A stretch of DNA of 63,953 nucleotides from Colwellia sp. (GTDB lineage Bacteria; Pseudomonadota; Gammaproteobacteria; Enterobacterales; Alteromonadaceae), in NCBI GenBank assembly GCA_013215655.1, contig JABSOX010000028.1:1-63953 (forward strand), given 5' to 3'. The notes beneath the pieces are model-generated. The model had not been told where the DNA came from and made no database searches. It saw only the letters and a program-made list of their open reading frames with translations. This document shows positions 18,478 through 28,320 of this stretch, one piece after another. Numbering within the stretch: the stretch's first letter is position 1; each line of letters starts with the position of its first letter. The position numbers and the translations under genes were made by a program.

Positions 18478-19851
18478 CTACCGCTCTCGCAGTGCTGCTT
18501 CATTTGCTCTTAAAATAGGGTTTAAGATATATTCTAATATAGTACGTTTTCCTGTGATAACATCAACTTCCGCCATCATACCGGGAATAATAGGCATTTC
18601 TTCGTTGTTCTTATTTTTGATACTTGAAGCATCTGTTCTGACTCTGATGAGGTAGAAGCTATTTCCGTCTTCGTCTTGCGTTGTATCGGCGCTAATATGT
18701 TCTACTTTTCCAGTTAAGCCGCCATACCTGGTAAAGTCGTAGGCCGTTATCTTAACCACAGCAGGTAAGCCTGGATAAATAAATCCGATATCTCGAGGCT
18801 TTATTTTCGCTTCTACCATTAATTTATCTTCTGTTGGTACAATTTCAACGATCGTCTCACCTGGTTTAACGACACCACCTAGTGTATTAATGTGTATTGT
18901 TTTTATAGTGCCAACCACTGGCGACCTAATAAGTGCCTTAGTTACTTTATCTTGAGCGCCCACTTGCGACTCATTGATTCGAGATAACTTATTTTGCATT
19001 TCATTGAGTTGGGCACGAGCTTCTGTTCTATAGATCAGCGCTGTTTCCCGGCGATTTAATATCGACTCTTGTAATGACGAATTTAATTTAGGTGACAATA
19101 AACGAACTACACTTAATTCACCTTTGAGTTCATTCACACTACGTTCTAATTTGTATAATTCAATCTTGGAAACGATGTTCTTTGCGGCGAGCGGTCGAGT
19201 TAACATGAGCTCTTTGGTTGCCAATTGATAACTGATTTTCATGGTTTCTATTTTAGATACCAATTCGGCCACTTCTTGTTCTCGTTGCTGTATTTGTTGA
19301 CTCTGAATAGCCAGTTGATTATTTAGATTATCTAAACGGCCTGAATATTCATCTTGTTGCCTTTTAACCATTAATTCAGCATTTGTATTAAGATCTTCTG
19401 GGTAAATTGGCTCCTGCTTATTTACCTTAATTTGCAGTCTCCAGTCATCATTATTGCCGATAAGAATACTAGATAACTCTGCCCTTAAGCGGATAATATT
19501 TGATCTTAAGCTATCGACTTCTTGCTTTTGTTCGGCAAAATCTGAGCGAAAACGGGTATCATCAATTCTTGCAATAGGTTGCCCTTTAGTTACTTGCATA
19601 CCTTCTTGTACAAACAATTCTTGTAAAACACCCCCATCTAAACTTTGAATGATTTGTATTTGAGAAGAAGGTATTATTTTTCCAGAACCAGAAGTAACTT
19701 GTTCCAAGGCGGCAAAGCTTGACCAGACAATAAAACTAAAGAGTAGTGCTGCCATTGCCCAAATAGTTAATCGGTGCAAACTTGGTACTTCGGTAAGCAT
19801 TGCTCCATAGACATCATCGGCCATTTCTAAATCTTGTTGGCTTACTTTCAT
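18478..19851 (-). CDS. HlyD-family membrane fusion protein of the adhesin exporter (LapC-like)
   Basis: This is the periplasmic adaptor of the type I exporter. The 457-residue protein has one N-terminal membrane helix (about 30-48), a biotinyl/lipoyl-like half motif, a long coiled-coil region with many Gln/Glu (about 95-300), and the HlyD C-terminal signature near PGMMAEVDVITGKRTILEYILNPI. Its start overlaps the ABC transporter stop by 4 bases (ATGA), so both are made from one mRNA. Confidence 0.92.
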   Translation of the reverse strand: MKVSQQDLEMADDVYGAMLTEVPSLHRLTIWAMAALLFSFIVWSSFAALEQVTSGSGKIIPSSQIQIIQSLDGGVLQELFVQEGMQVTKGQPIARIDDTRFRSDFAEQKQEVDSLRSNIIRLRAELSSILIGNNDDWRLQIKVNKQEPIYPEDLNTNAELMVKRQQDEYSGRLDNLNNQLAIQSQQIQQREQEVAELVSKIETMKISYQLATKELMLTRPLAAKNIVSKIELYKLERSVNELKGELSVVRLLSPKLNSSLQESILNRRETALIYRTEARAQLNEMQNKLSRINESQVGAQDKVTKALIRSPVVGTIKTIHINTLGGVVKPGETIVEIVPTEDKLMVEAKIKPRDIGFIYPGLPAVVKITAYDFTRYGGLTGKVEHISADTTQDEDGNSFYLIRVRTDASSIKNKNNEEMPIIPGMMAEVDVITGKRTILEYILNPILRANEAALRER

Positions 19852-22022
19852 AGTGAAGCCTCCTGATTTAACTTACCGCCGGCAAGCTGCTTTAATACCA
19901 CGTCTTTAGGACCATCAATAACCAATTTGCCTTTTTCTAATACTAGGATACGGTCAACTAAATGTAATAACTCCGTTTTATGAGTAATTAACAATAACGT
20001 TCTTTCTTTTCCCGTTGTAGAAATAGATTTAATAAACTGCTTTTCAGCGCGCGCATCTAGGCTAGCAGTAGGTTCATCTAACAATAAAATTTGCGGGTTA
20101 TTTAAAATGGCTCTAGCCAGTGCAATTGATTGACGTTGGCCGCGAGATAATGCATTGCCACTTTCTCCTACTTGTTGATCAAGTCCTTGAGTTTCGTGGT
20201 CAGTAAAACTACTTACACCGGAAAGTTGCACAGCCCTGATCAATTGATATTCTGTTACTTGTCTTGTACCAAATAAAATATTATCACGAATTGTGCCGTG
20301 AAAAAGTGTAATATCTTGTGGTAAATAACCAAAATTACGACGTAAATCACTTGGATGAATTTGCTGATGATTTAACCCATCAAACCGTATACTTCCCGAC
20401 GTTGTTTGATAAAGACCCAACAACAATTTTGCCAATGTCGTTTTACCTGAGCCGTTGCGACCGACTATGGCTATTTTTTCCCCTTGCTTGATGTTAACTG
20501 ACATTTGTTGCAAGGTTTCGGTATCGGCATTCGGATATTTAAAGCTAATATTTTCGGCACTAATATTCCCTGACAATTTAGTACGACTAGGTAAGTGCGC
20601 TTTATTCTCAAATTCACCCTCTTGTGCCATTAAGTCATCAAGCTGCCTTAATGCACTGACGGTTTGATTAGAACGGGTCATTAATCCCGCAAGTTTGGCT
20701 ATTGGCGATATGGCTCTGCCCGTTAACATAACGGCGGCGATAATACCGCCCATTGAAATAAGGTTGTCTGCAACACGATAGACCCCCAAAACAACAACAC
20801 CAACCACCGATATTTGCACAACAAAACTGGCAAAATTAACCACAGAATTAGTAATGACTTTTGTCTTTAATAACCAATTTGATGTATGGCCGATCATTTG
20901 TTGCCAAGCGTTTTGTACGATACCTTCAGCGCCGTTGGCTTTAATCGACTCTAAGGAGCTAAGACATTCAATCAAATGACCGTGACGTAAACCAGAAAAC
21001 TTATTGCTCTCTTCGATAGCAGCACGAAGTTTAGGCTGTTTTAAAAGCGTATAGCCGATGATCAGTACTGAAGATATAATGGGGAATAACACTAAATCTC
21101 CGGCAACCAGCCATATACAAAACATAAACAATAAAGCAAAAGGTAAATCAACCAATGCTGTTATTGTTGCCGAAGAGAAGAATTCTCTAACGTTGTCAAA
21201 TTCACTTATTTGTTTTGCCATACCACCGACACTAGGGGCACGTTTTTCGAGCGGAATGCCAATCACTTTGGCAAAAAGTTTAGACGATACTTCAATATCG
21301 ATTTTTTTCCCGGCGACATCAATCAAATAACCACGCAGTTGTTTTAAGATAAAATCAAATATATAGGCAATACCCGCACCAATAGCGAGTACCCAAAGGG
21401 ATTCAAAAGCCAGATTGGGTACTACTTTGTCATATATATTCATTACAAAAAGAGGTGAAACTAGAGCGAATATATTGACCATTACCGAAGCGATAATAAC
21501 ATCGCGATAAATTGGCGCGGCACTCTTTATATGCTTCCATAACCAGTGTTCATTAGAGTCGCTGATATGAACATCAAAGTTTCTATCACCACGATATTGT
21601 TGTTTAATCAGAAATAAATAACCAACAAAATTAGACTCTAATTCTTCTATGGTAAGACGTTCTTCACCTCCTGTTTCAGGTAAAGTAACAATAGCCTTGT
21701 TTTCTTCTAAGTTAAGCTCTTGTAATACACAGGCATTTTTATCTTTGAGCATTAAAATGCAAGGTAATAACATCGCAGGTAATTCGTTTAAGCCTTTACG
21801 TACTAATTTAGCACTGAGACCCGCTCTTGATGCAGCTTGTGATAAAAGCTCAGGAGTCATTTTACTAGTCGTTACAGGTAGTCCTGCAATAAGAGCCTCA
21901 GCTGAACATGGATTACCAAAATGCTCAGTGAGCAATACTAAGCTATCCAATAAAGGATCAGTATTTATCCTTTGAGAAGCATTTATTGTCCATTGCGATG
22001 AAGGTTGAGCAGAGGATTGCAC
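19848..22022 (-). CDS. type I secretion ABC transporter (LapB/LssB-like)
   Basis: This is the inner-membrane ATPase that powers adhesin export. The 724-residue protein has an N-terminal C39-peptidase-like domain without the catalytic cysteine (about 15-140), a membrane domain (about 165-440) and an ABC domain with Walker A GRNGSGKTT, signature LSRGQRQS and Walker B ILLLDEPTA. Lack of a peptidase cysteine is normal for exporters whose substrate keeps its C-terminal signal. It lies 108 bases after the adhesin gene on the same strand. Confidence 0.93.
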   Translation of the reverse strand: MQSSAQPSSQWTINASQRINTDPLLDSLVLLTEHFGNPCSAEALIAGLPVTTSKMTPELLSQAASRAGLSAKLVRKGLNELPAMLLPCILMLKDKNACVLQELNLEENKAIVTLPETGGEERLTIEELESNFVGYLFLIKQQYRGDRNFDVHISDSNEHWLWKHIKSAAPIYRDVIIASVMVNIFALVSPLFVMNIYDKVVPNLAFESLWVLAIGAGIAYIFDFILKQLRGYLIDVAGKKIDIEVSSKLFAKVIGIPLEKRAPSVGGMAKQISEFDNVREFFSSATITALVDLPFALLFMFCIWLVAGDLVLFPIISSVLIIGYTLLKQPKLRAAIEESNKFSGLRHGHLIECLSSLESIKANGAEGIVQNAWQQMIGHTSNWLLKTKVITNSVVNFASFVVQISVVGVVVLGVYRVADNLISMGGIIAAVMLTGRAISPIAKLAGLMTRSNQTVSALRQLDDLMAQEGEFENKAHLPSRTKLSGNISAENISFKYPNADTETLQQMSVNIKQGEKIAIVGRNGSGKTTLAKLLLGLYQTTSGSIRFDGLNHQQIHPSDLRRNFGYLPQDITLFHGTIRDNILFGTRQVTEYQLIRAVQLSGVSSFTDHETQGLDQQVGESGNALSRGQRQSIALARAILNNPQILLLDEPTASLDARAEKQFIKSISTTGKERTLLLITHKTELLHLVDRILVLEKGKLVIDGPKDVVLKQLAGGKLNQEASL

Positions 22023-22099
22023 TGAGTTTTAATTCCTTAAAAACGCATCATTAGTAACACAGTATATGAAATTCTACTATGTTACTAATCTAATGTACT

Positions 22100-22126
22100 G
22101 CGTATTGCTACGCTAACGTAATACGC
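22100..22126 (-). terminator. hairpin after the adhesin gene
   Basis: Inverted arms GCGTATT and AATACGC flank a 13-base loop between the adhesin stop and the ABC transporter. There is no clear T run, so it may be a partial terminator or an mRNA-stabilising hairpin that lowers exporter expression relative to adhesin. Confidence 0.4.
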
Positions 22127-22130
22127 TTAG

Positions 22131-25100
22131 TTATACCAGTTCACTCGAGTCCATTTCTACAAGCGGAGCAGCGGTTGGAGCAGCGGTATCACTGACAATA
22201 ATCGCACCATCAGCTAACAAACCATTAGTGATATTTTGATGATCTTCAGCTTGTTTATCTCCACCTAAAACGATGTCTTGCTCGATAAGTGCAGCATTTT
22301 CAACTTCTGATAATTCAGATAACGCAGCTGCTTCTTGGTGATCTTCGTTTAAAGCTAGATATTTATCAAGACTGTCAGTACGCTCTTCACTTAATAAATC
22401 ACTTAAATCAAGTGGTTCTTCATTGCCAAAAGAGTGCACATTCACAATATTGTCACTTGTATCTTCTTGAACCATTGACGTATCTATTGTACTTACTTTA
22501 CTAAAACTAATTTCACCACTATCGTCAGTACTTGTAAACGGTGCAGGTTCCGGCGTAGGAGCTTCTGTCGCGCCAACCGATATTGTTAGCGTTCCGATAT
22601 CAAACTCTGGCTTGTTTGTATCACCATCTTGAATTGTATATTTAAATTCTATAGTACTCGCTGTAAATATCGTGGCTCCTTCCCTTGAAAATGTATAACT
22701 CCCTTCGCTTTCAGGGGTATCTTTTCCGTAAACGGTTAGTGTTCCGTGAGCGGTTAGTATAGTAATAGATAACCCGTCTACTAAGTTATAATCTACCCCA
22801 TCATATGTAAATTTGACCAAATGCCCGCCATTCAAATCATCTGGACGGTCTGATGAACTACGCACAACCTCGCCAGCATCATCAAATGTTTTGATTACAT
22901 TACCCCTAATTGTGCGTTGGCTAATACTATTTGTGTCATCAACAGCAACTGGCGCTGAATCAATTACATTAATAGTAACAGTCCCTGTATCAGTAGAGTT
23001 TTCAGTTGCACCATCGCTCAACGTATAAGTAAAAGTAGGGTTAGTATCTACCTCTAAATCAAAGCCTCCGGTCTTCGTATATGTGAATTGTCCTAGAGCA
23101 TTAATGCTTAGTGTGCCACCCTCAACAGGTATCTCAGTAAAACCAGTAGTCTCTACCGGTGTACCGTTAACGTGAGTGACAGACAAAACTGTACCATCAT
23201 CTCCATCAATATCAATGACTCCATCTCCATCATCATGCGTAATCACATTACCACTGACCGCACCGTCTTCATTAACACTAAACGTATCATCAGCTGCTAC
23301 AGGGGGGATATTGCCAGGAGGTCTTATATTAATCGTTAATGTGGCGGTGTCGGAATCTGGGTCAACAGCATCACCATCTTGAATGGTATAGGTGAATACG
23401 TCATTTACCGTATCGTCAGGCAGCGCCATACCATCTTTGCTTGTGTAACTATACGCCCCCGATTTGAATATCGTTAAGGTGCCAAATTCAGTCACTATTA
23501 CAATTGGCGTACTACTATTAACAAAAACCTCACCGGAAACTTGAGTTAGTATTATCGTACCATCGGCAGAGGTATCGGTTACATCACCGGGACTACTTGC
23601 ATTAATAATATTGCCAGTGACAGTGACACTTGCTACTTCGTTACCTGAACCACTTTCAAGCACAACGGTATTAATATCGTTATTTGCATCAGGGACAGTA
23701 TCTACAGGTGGCGGTGGAGGAGGTGGAGGAGGTGGAGCAGTAACTGTTATTGATAAGGTTGAATTATCAATATCACCTTCTCCATCAGTAACGGTATAAT
23801 TTACATCAGGCACTGAGCCACTAAAACTATTAGTTGGATCAAAGTTATAACTACCATCAGCATTAAGCGTTAACGTACCTTCTGTCAATACTGCGGTATC
23901 GCCAGCTGCATACGTATCATTGCCTATGGTAAAATTTATCACTGATAAAGGGGCATCAGGGCTTGAGGCGTTGTCTAAAACATTACCTGTTACTGTGGAC
24001 GTTTGTTGGACACTTACGGCTTCATTACCATCGGTTAGATCTGATACAGGTATAATATCAATGCTTAATGTTGAGGTATCCGTATCACCTTCACCATCTA
24101 TTACCGTATAAGTAACAACAGGTACTGCGTCGTTATAGTTATCTGTTGGTACAAAGATATAACTACCATCAGCATTGAGGGTGAACCTACCTTCAGGTAA
24201 TTCCGCTGTTGAACCCACGGTAAAAGTACTGTCACCTATGGTAAAACTTGTTACCGTAATAGGATTGTCAGGACTTGAGGCGTTATCTAATACATTACCC
24301 GTTAATGTAGTATCTTCTAACGTAGTTTCTTCTTCATTACCATCGACAATATCAGCCACCGGCGTTATTGAAATAGTTAATGTTGAAGTAACAGTATCAC
24401 CTTCGCCATCTATGACCGTATAAGTAACAACAGGTACTGCGTCGTTATAGTTATCCGTTGGTACAAAGATGTAACTACCGTCTGCATTAAGCGTTAATTT
24501 ACCTTCTGGTAATTCCGCTGTTGAACCCACGGCAAAAGTATTGCCGTCTATAGTAAAACTGGTTACCGAAAGAGGATTATCAGGGCTTGAGGCATTATCT
24601 AATACATTGCCAGTTAACGTAGTGTCTTCTAACGTAGTTTCTTCTTCATTACCATCGACAATATCAGCCACGGGCGTTATCGAAATACTTAACGTTGATG
24701 TTACGGTATCGCCAGCACCATCTAATACCGTATAAGTAACTACAGGTACTGCATCGTTATAGTTGTCTGTTGGTATAAAGGTATAACTGCCATCAGCATT
24801 AAGAGTTAAGTCACCTTCAGCCAATGCGGCAGTCGTGCCGACATTAAAAGTATTATCACCTATGGTAAAACTGGTCACTGATAATGGATTATCAGCGGTT
24901 GCTGCATTGGCTAATACATTACCCGTGATAGTGGTATCTTCAAGTGTAACAACTGCCTCATTATCATCGGTTAAGTCAGAAACAGGTGTCACAGTAATAT
25001 CTAACGTTTCTGAGGCATTGGTATTTGTCGTATAGGTTACGGTTGGTAGTACACCATTCCAATTCGCTAACGGAGTAAAACTGTAACTTCCATCGGTATT

Positions 25101-25787
25101 GATGATTAGACTTCCACCTTCTACCACTGCCGTTTGACCATTCAAATAGACGGTTGGATCACCTGCTACGGTATACGATTGCACGGTTAAAACATCGTCA
25201 AGATCGCTGTCATTGTCAAGCACATTTCCTTGAGCAACAGTATCTTCTTCAATAATGTTTTGATCACTTTCGGTAAGTGTCGGTTGAGATATGCCGATTG
25301 CTGTTTCAGGTTGATCGGTAGGTAAAACGTTATTATCTTGTTCAGCTGTATCGAAACCTGCTTGCGCGAGTGTTTCGTCGGCGTTTCTATCTAAAGTAAT
25401 AAAGCCTGTGCCTTCGTTGCCTACAAGGCCTCCAGCGGCAGTATCAGGAAGTTCAATATCATCACCAGACTCAATAAGCGCTTGAATCGCTGCTATATCG
25501 TCAAGTACACCATCAGGTGTATCCGTACTGGCTGTGGTACTCTCGTTACCACTTGCTATATTTTCTACATTAAGCTCTTCGCCGGCAATACCGGTGTGGC
25601 TAGTAATACGTTGTTGACTACCATCATCATAAGCTAAGGTAATTTCGCTGTCTTTTCCCACAGAAATTTCAGTACCCAATTGAAGCTGATCTCCAACATT
25701 GAGCAAGGAGTTTTCCCCTAAACCTGTTTGAACCATGCCTTTGATATCGACGACTGTTGCGTTACTTGGCGCTACAAAGATTTCCAT
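22131..25787 (-). CDS. LapA-type retention-module adhesin
   Basis: This is a surface adhesin held in the outer membrane by an N-terminal retention module. The start (EIFVAPSNATVVDIKG, then ISVGKDSEITLAYDDGSQQRI) is the family's retention domain. A TAAG LapG cleavage site is at residues 116-119. Next come five units of about 104 residues (180-685), a run of ten prolines, then VCBS/cadherin-like repeats with (D)TVTINV and YTIQDGD motifs. The C-terminus has an LDLSDLL segment typical of type I secreted proteins. At 1218 residues it is short for the family, and I see no RTX nonapeptides. It heads the lap operon. Confidence 0.9.
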   Translation of the reverse strand: MEIFVAPSNATVVDIKGMVQTGLGENSLLNVGDQLQLGTEISVGKDSEITLAYDDGSQQRITSHTGIAGEELNVENIASGNESTTASTDTPDGVLDDIAAIQALIESGDDIELPDTAAGGLVGNEGTGFITLDRNADETLAQAGFDTAEQDNNVLPTDQPETAIGISQPTLTESDQNIIEEDTVAQGNVLDNDSDLDDVLTVQSYTVAGDPTVYLNGQTAVVEGGSLIINTDGSYSFTPLANWNGVLPTVTYTTNTNASETLDITVTPVSDLTDDNEAVVTLEDTTITGNVLANAATADNPLSVTSFTIGDNTFNVGTTAALAEGDLTLNADGSYTFIPTDNYNDAVPVVTYTVLDGAGDTVTSTLSISITPVADIVDGNEEETTLEDTTLTGNVLDNASSPDNPLSVTSFTIDGNTFAVGSTAELPEGKLTLNADGSYIFVPTDNYNDAVPVVTYTVIDGEGDTVTSTLTISITPVADIVDGNEEETTLEDTTLTGNVLDNASSPDNPITVTSFTIGDSTFTVGSTAELPEGRFTLNADGSYIFVPTDNYNDAVPVVTYTVIDGEGDTDTSTLSIDIIPVSDLTDGNEAVSVQQTSTVTGNVLDNASSPDAPLSVINFTIGNDTYAAGDTAVLTEGTLTLNADGSYNFDPTNSFSGSVPDVNYTVTDGEGDIDNSTLSITVTAPPPPPPPPPPVDTVPDANNDINTVVLESGSGNEVASVTVTGNIINASSPGDVTDTSADGTIILTQVSGEVFVNSSTPIVIVTEFGTLTIFKSGAYSYTSKDGMALPDDTVNDVFTYTIQDGDAVDPDSDTATLTINIRPPGNIPPVAADDTFSVNEDGAVSGNVITHDDGDGVIDIDGDDGTVLSVTHVNGTPVETTGFTEIPVEGGTLSINALGQFTYTKTGGFDLEVDTNPTFTYTLSDGATENSTDTGTVTINVIDSAPVAVDDTNSISQRTIRGNVIKTFDDAGEVVRSSSDRPDDLNGGHLVKFTYDGVDYNLVDGLSITILTAHGTLTVYGKDTPESEGSYTFSREGATIFTASTIEFKYTIQDGDTNKPEFDIGTLTISVGATEAPTPEPAPFTSTDDSGEISFSKVSTIDTSMVQEDTSDNIVNVHSFGNEEPLDLSDLLSEERTDSLDKYLALNEDHQEAAALSELSEVENAALIEQDIVLGGDKQAEDHQNITNGLLADGAIIVSDTAAPTAAPLVEMDSSELV
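23733..25250 (-). repeat. five tandem repeats of about 104 codons in the adhesin
   Basis: Repeat boundaries are marked by (T/Q)GNVL at residues 187, 288, 392, 496 and 599, a spacing of about 101-104 residues (about 312 bp). Units two to four share long identical stretches such as NYNDAVPVVTYTV and LEDTTLTGNVLDNASSPDNP. The first unit is the most diverged. Such repeats can expand or contract by recombination. Confidence 0.9.
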
Positions 25788-25943
25788 AGACTACATTCCT
25801 TAAAATTTATTGAATTCCCAACCGTGACTCTACGAGCGTATCAAACAACGAGCATGTTGATGAAAATATGTTATTAAGTTACCTAGTAAGTGACAACTTG
25901 CTCAACAGCAATAATTGTCATCACTTAATTTTGTTTGATAAAT

Positions 25944-25962
25944 GTACTATCAGAGATAGTAC
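25944..25962. promoter_or_regulatory. inverted repeat upstream of the adhesin gene
   Basis: GTACTATC-AGA-GATAGTAC is a perfect 8-bp inverted repeat about 160 bases upstream of the adhesin start, in a 389-base gap with no genes. It could be an operator or a small hairpin. I cannot name a regulator. The rest of the gap holds only AT-rich sequence and the terminator below. Confidence 0.4.
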
Positions 25963-26108
25963 CAGTATATCGCTATTTTCTCCATTACAACCTATTACAT
26001 CCCACTTGTTGACTATTCAACCAAGCTTTCATTATTAATAGTCGCAATTAATAATCATGTTATTCACATCTCGATCACTTGTAATAAGTTAGTACAGAGA
26101 TTACAAAA

Positions 26109-26133
26109 ATGGCGATATATTTAATATCGCCAT
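26109..26133 (-). terminator. intrinsic terminator of the PEP-CTERM gene
   Basis: A perfect 10-bp stem ATGGCGATAT / ATATCGCCAT with a 5-base loop is followed on the minus strand by TTTTTG. It lies 44 bases after the PEP-CTERM stop codon. Confidence 0.75.
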
Positions 26134-26176
26134 TTAAAGATTAATCATTATGTTACTTAAATATTGTACTTAGAAA

Positions 26177-26812
26177 TTACTGATTTTTTAAACGACGTGC
26201 ACCTAAGCCAAATAAAGCGAGTGAAAAAATAGCAAGTGTTGCAGGCTCTGGAACATCAACTACACTTCTATATACTTGAGTAGCAGTACCGTCGTCACGA
26301 GGTAAACGGTCCTTCACCCAAGCAGAGAGATCTCCAGGATTATTGTATAGTCCATCTGGACCTACTATAGGTCCGTTGGGAGTAGTGTAGTCCACTTCAG
26401 TTACAGCATTCTCAGCAAATTCTGAGACTCCAGTAGATACACCATCACTGTTTACAGCATTATATAGGTCATACCAAGCTAAATTGTTGATAGTATCAAT
26501 AGCATCTGTAGCCTCTTTTGTACTTGTAGCGTACTCTTGACCATAACCAAGCGTTCCAAAAAAATATTCTGCTGCTTGCAAACCATTAATAGCCTCAGCA
26601 GTAAAAAGATTTGGTGCTAGTGTATCAATACCACTTTCAGCCAGTACATTACTACCAGCCAGCTCGTAGCTACCAAGATATTCCCATGTTTGGCCTGAGC
26701 TATCAGTTATTGTATCTCCGATGATTAATAAACCCGCATTTGCACTATTAGTTAAACCAATAGAACATAAAATAAAAATTGCCAATATTATATTTAATAA
26801 TTTAGAACTCAT
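26177..26812 (-). CDS. PEP-CTERM sorted secreted protein
   Basis: This is an exported protein of unknown role with a PEP-CTERM sorting tail: VPEPATLAIFSLALFGLGARRLKNQ-type C-terminus with the PEP motif, a hydrophobic helix and basic end. Such tails are processed by an exosortase, which is not in this window. From the ATG at 26812 (ribosome site GAGGGAAG) it has 211 residues and a signal peptide ending NSANA. An upstream in-frame ATG at 26833 has no ribosome site. The middle (DTITDSSGQTWEYLGSYELA) has no domain I recognise. Confidence 0.85.
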   Translation of the reverse strand: MSSKLLNIILAIFILCSIGLTNSANAGLLIIGDTITDSSGQTWEYLGSYELAGSNVLAESGIDTLAPNLFTAEAINGLQAAEYFFGTLGYGQEYATSTKEATDAIDTINNLAWYDLYNAVNSDGVSTGVSEFAENAVTEVDYTTPNGPIVGPDGLYNNPGDLSAWVKDRLPRDDGTATQVYRSVVDVPEPATLAIFSLALFGLGARRLKNQ

Positions 26813-27248
26813 ATTACTTCCCTCAATCTCCAAGATGGAGCTACGACGGCTTTATTACCTTTATAAGGTTAAAGCGCTTAGTTGTTCATACAACAACTTA
26901 ATCCAAGTATTAGTGATAAAGCATAAAGTAAGCCAAAACAAAAACAACCATAAATAACAATAACTTAACGTCACAGGCTGTTTTTCATACTTTGCTACTG
27001 TTAAAAATCCTGACACAACTGTCTATCTTAATAACCGCTGTTATTTAAATAATTTTACTTATCACTGTTAATAACAACTACCACCAAAAAGTCATCATTT
27101 TCAAGTACTATTCAACCATTGATAATAACTACGATACGTTGGTTATACTAAAGCCACCATACATTAAATCAAGTGTTCACAATAGAGTGTTGATTTATAA
27201 GTATAGTTAATCGTTCAAAAAACTGCCCGTTAACTATCTACTGCATAG
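26813..27248. other. non-coding gap
   Basis: This AT-rich gap lies upstream of the PEP-CTERM gene. It contains an imperfect inverted repeat around 26878-26902 (TTAGTTGTT / AACAACTTAA) that could be an operator. I see no convincing gene or RNA. Confidence 0.4.
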
Positions 27249-27383
27249 CTACATTGGTGTTTTGTTTTCGTCTCGCAATAGATGAGATAAATATTGGTAC
27301 TCAGTATATTCTGAAATAGAGATGGTGTAATTGGTGAGTTTTTCAATTAACTGCTGGAATCGTCTGCTTTGATAGGTGGTCAT
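27249..27383 (-). CDS. small protein of 44 residues, unknown
   Basis: A short open frame starts at an ATG with a GGGAG ribosome site 7 bases upstream and ends at TAG. The product begins MTTYQSRRFQQLIEKLTNYT and has an amphipathic helical look with balanced charges, not the composition of random frame. It stands alone in a 786-base gap. I do not recognise it. The flanking stretch 27384-27619 shows nothing else I can support. Confidence 0.45.
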   Translation of the reverse strand: MTTYQSRRFQQLIEKLTNYTISISEYTEYQYLSHLLRDENKTPM

Positions 27384-27619
27384 ATTACTACTCCCATAAA
27401 GTTCAACACTTTAAGCGTAGTTCATATAATCATATATTTCCAAAGTTCTTCTATACACATTACCAATCAAGATCCATGTTCTAGGTTCATTAAACAATAA
27501 CAAGGCTACTTTTACTTGTACCATCAGCACATTATTTACATCAACTATTCAACAAAGCAGTTGCCTATAGTAATAACATTTTGTAAGTTAAGAGTTCTTA
27601 AAGGAAAATTCGTCTGATA

Positions 27620-28270
27620 ATGATAGAAAATATAAAAAGCAACCATTTGTGTAATGTAACTTTACTCGGTAACTTAGTTGCTAAGCCAGTGATTCGCTAC
27701 CAAGCAAACCCTATTTTAGCTATCGCTGAGTTTACCTTAGCGACTCATAGCCGTTGGTTTGATAAGGCCAGTAAACAATATAAAGAATGGACAAGTTACC
27801 ATGTTGTAAAAGTGATTGGTGATATTGTTGAGCGCTCTTTAGTACACGCACAAAAAGGCGAATTAATTTTAATTCAAGGTTATTTACTTAACAGTAAAAA
27901 AGCGGGACGAGAGATTATTCATGCGACCTACGCACAAACATTTGCTAAAGGTTATGCTCGCTCCATTAATCAGATACATTGCAGCGGCCAAGTTAATTCT
28001 CCGATCCAACTGGTCACCACAGAACAAGATAAAGAATTGGCTGAAATAAAGTTAACAATTAATCATTTAGTCTATTCACCTATCACTCAAAAAATTAATA
28101 CACTTAAAATTGAAAGACTTGTACATGTATGGGGAAAACAGGCACATTATTTAAACGAGCACTTACAAATTGGTGATCAAGTAGTTGTCGATGGTAAATT
28201 AAGCTATTTAAATAATGTCGATAAGTCACAATTCATCGAGGCACAACAGGTTATTTTGTTAAAGCAATAA
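27620..28270 (+). CDS. single-stranded DNA-binding protein with two OB folds
   Basis: This is an SSB-family protein. The first domain (about 9-107) shows the OB-fold pattern NVTLLGNLVAKPVIRY, FTLATHSRWF and WTSYHVVKVIGDIVERSL, then KGELILIQGYL. A second, weaker OB domain follows (about 115-215; IHCSGQVNSPIQLV, ERLVHVWGKQAHYL, GDQVVVDGKLSYL). Typical SSB has one OB fold and an acidic tip ending in PF; here the tail ends VILLKQ, so the usual partner-binding tip is missing. It is probably an accessory SSB or a PriB-like protein, and not the main one. The start has an AAAGGAAAA ribosome site. Confidence 0.8.
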   Translation: MIENIKSNHLCNVTLLGNLVAKPVIRYQANPILAIAEFTLATHSRWFDKASKQYKEWTSYHVVKVIGDIVERSLVHAQKGELILIQGYLLNSKKAGREIIHATYAQTFAKGYARSINQIHCSGQVNSPIQLVTTEQDKELAEIKLTINHLVYSPITQKINTLKIERLVHVWGKQAHYLNEHLQIGDQVVVDGKLSYLNNVDKSQFIEAQQVILLKQ

Positions 28271-28320
28271 ACTCATGCTAACTTATAGTTAACGTCATAA
28301 TTGTTAAATACGATCGCTAT

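Noticed and set aside
23611-23799. Plus-strand frame with a poly-glycine run
   Set aside because: It is the antisense shadow of the proline run in the adhesin.
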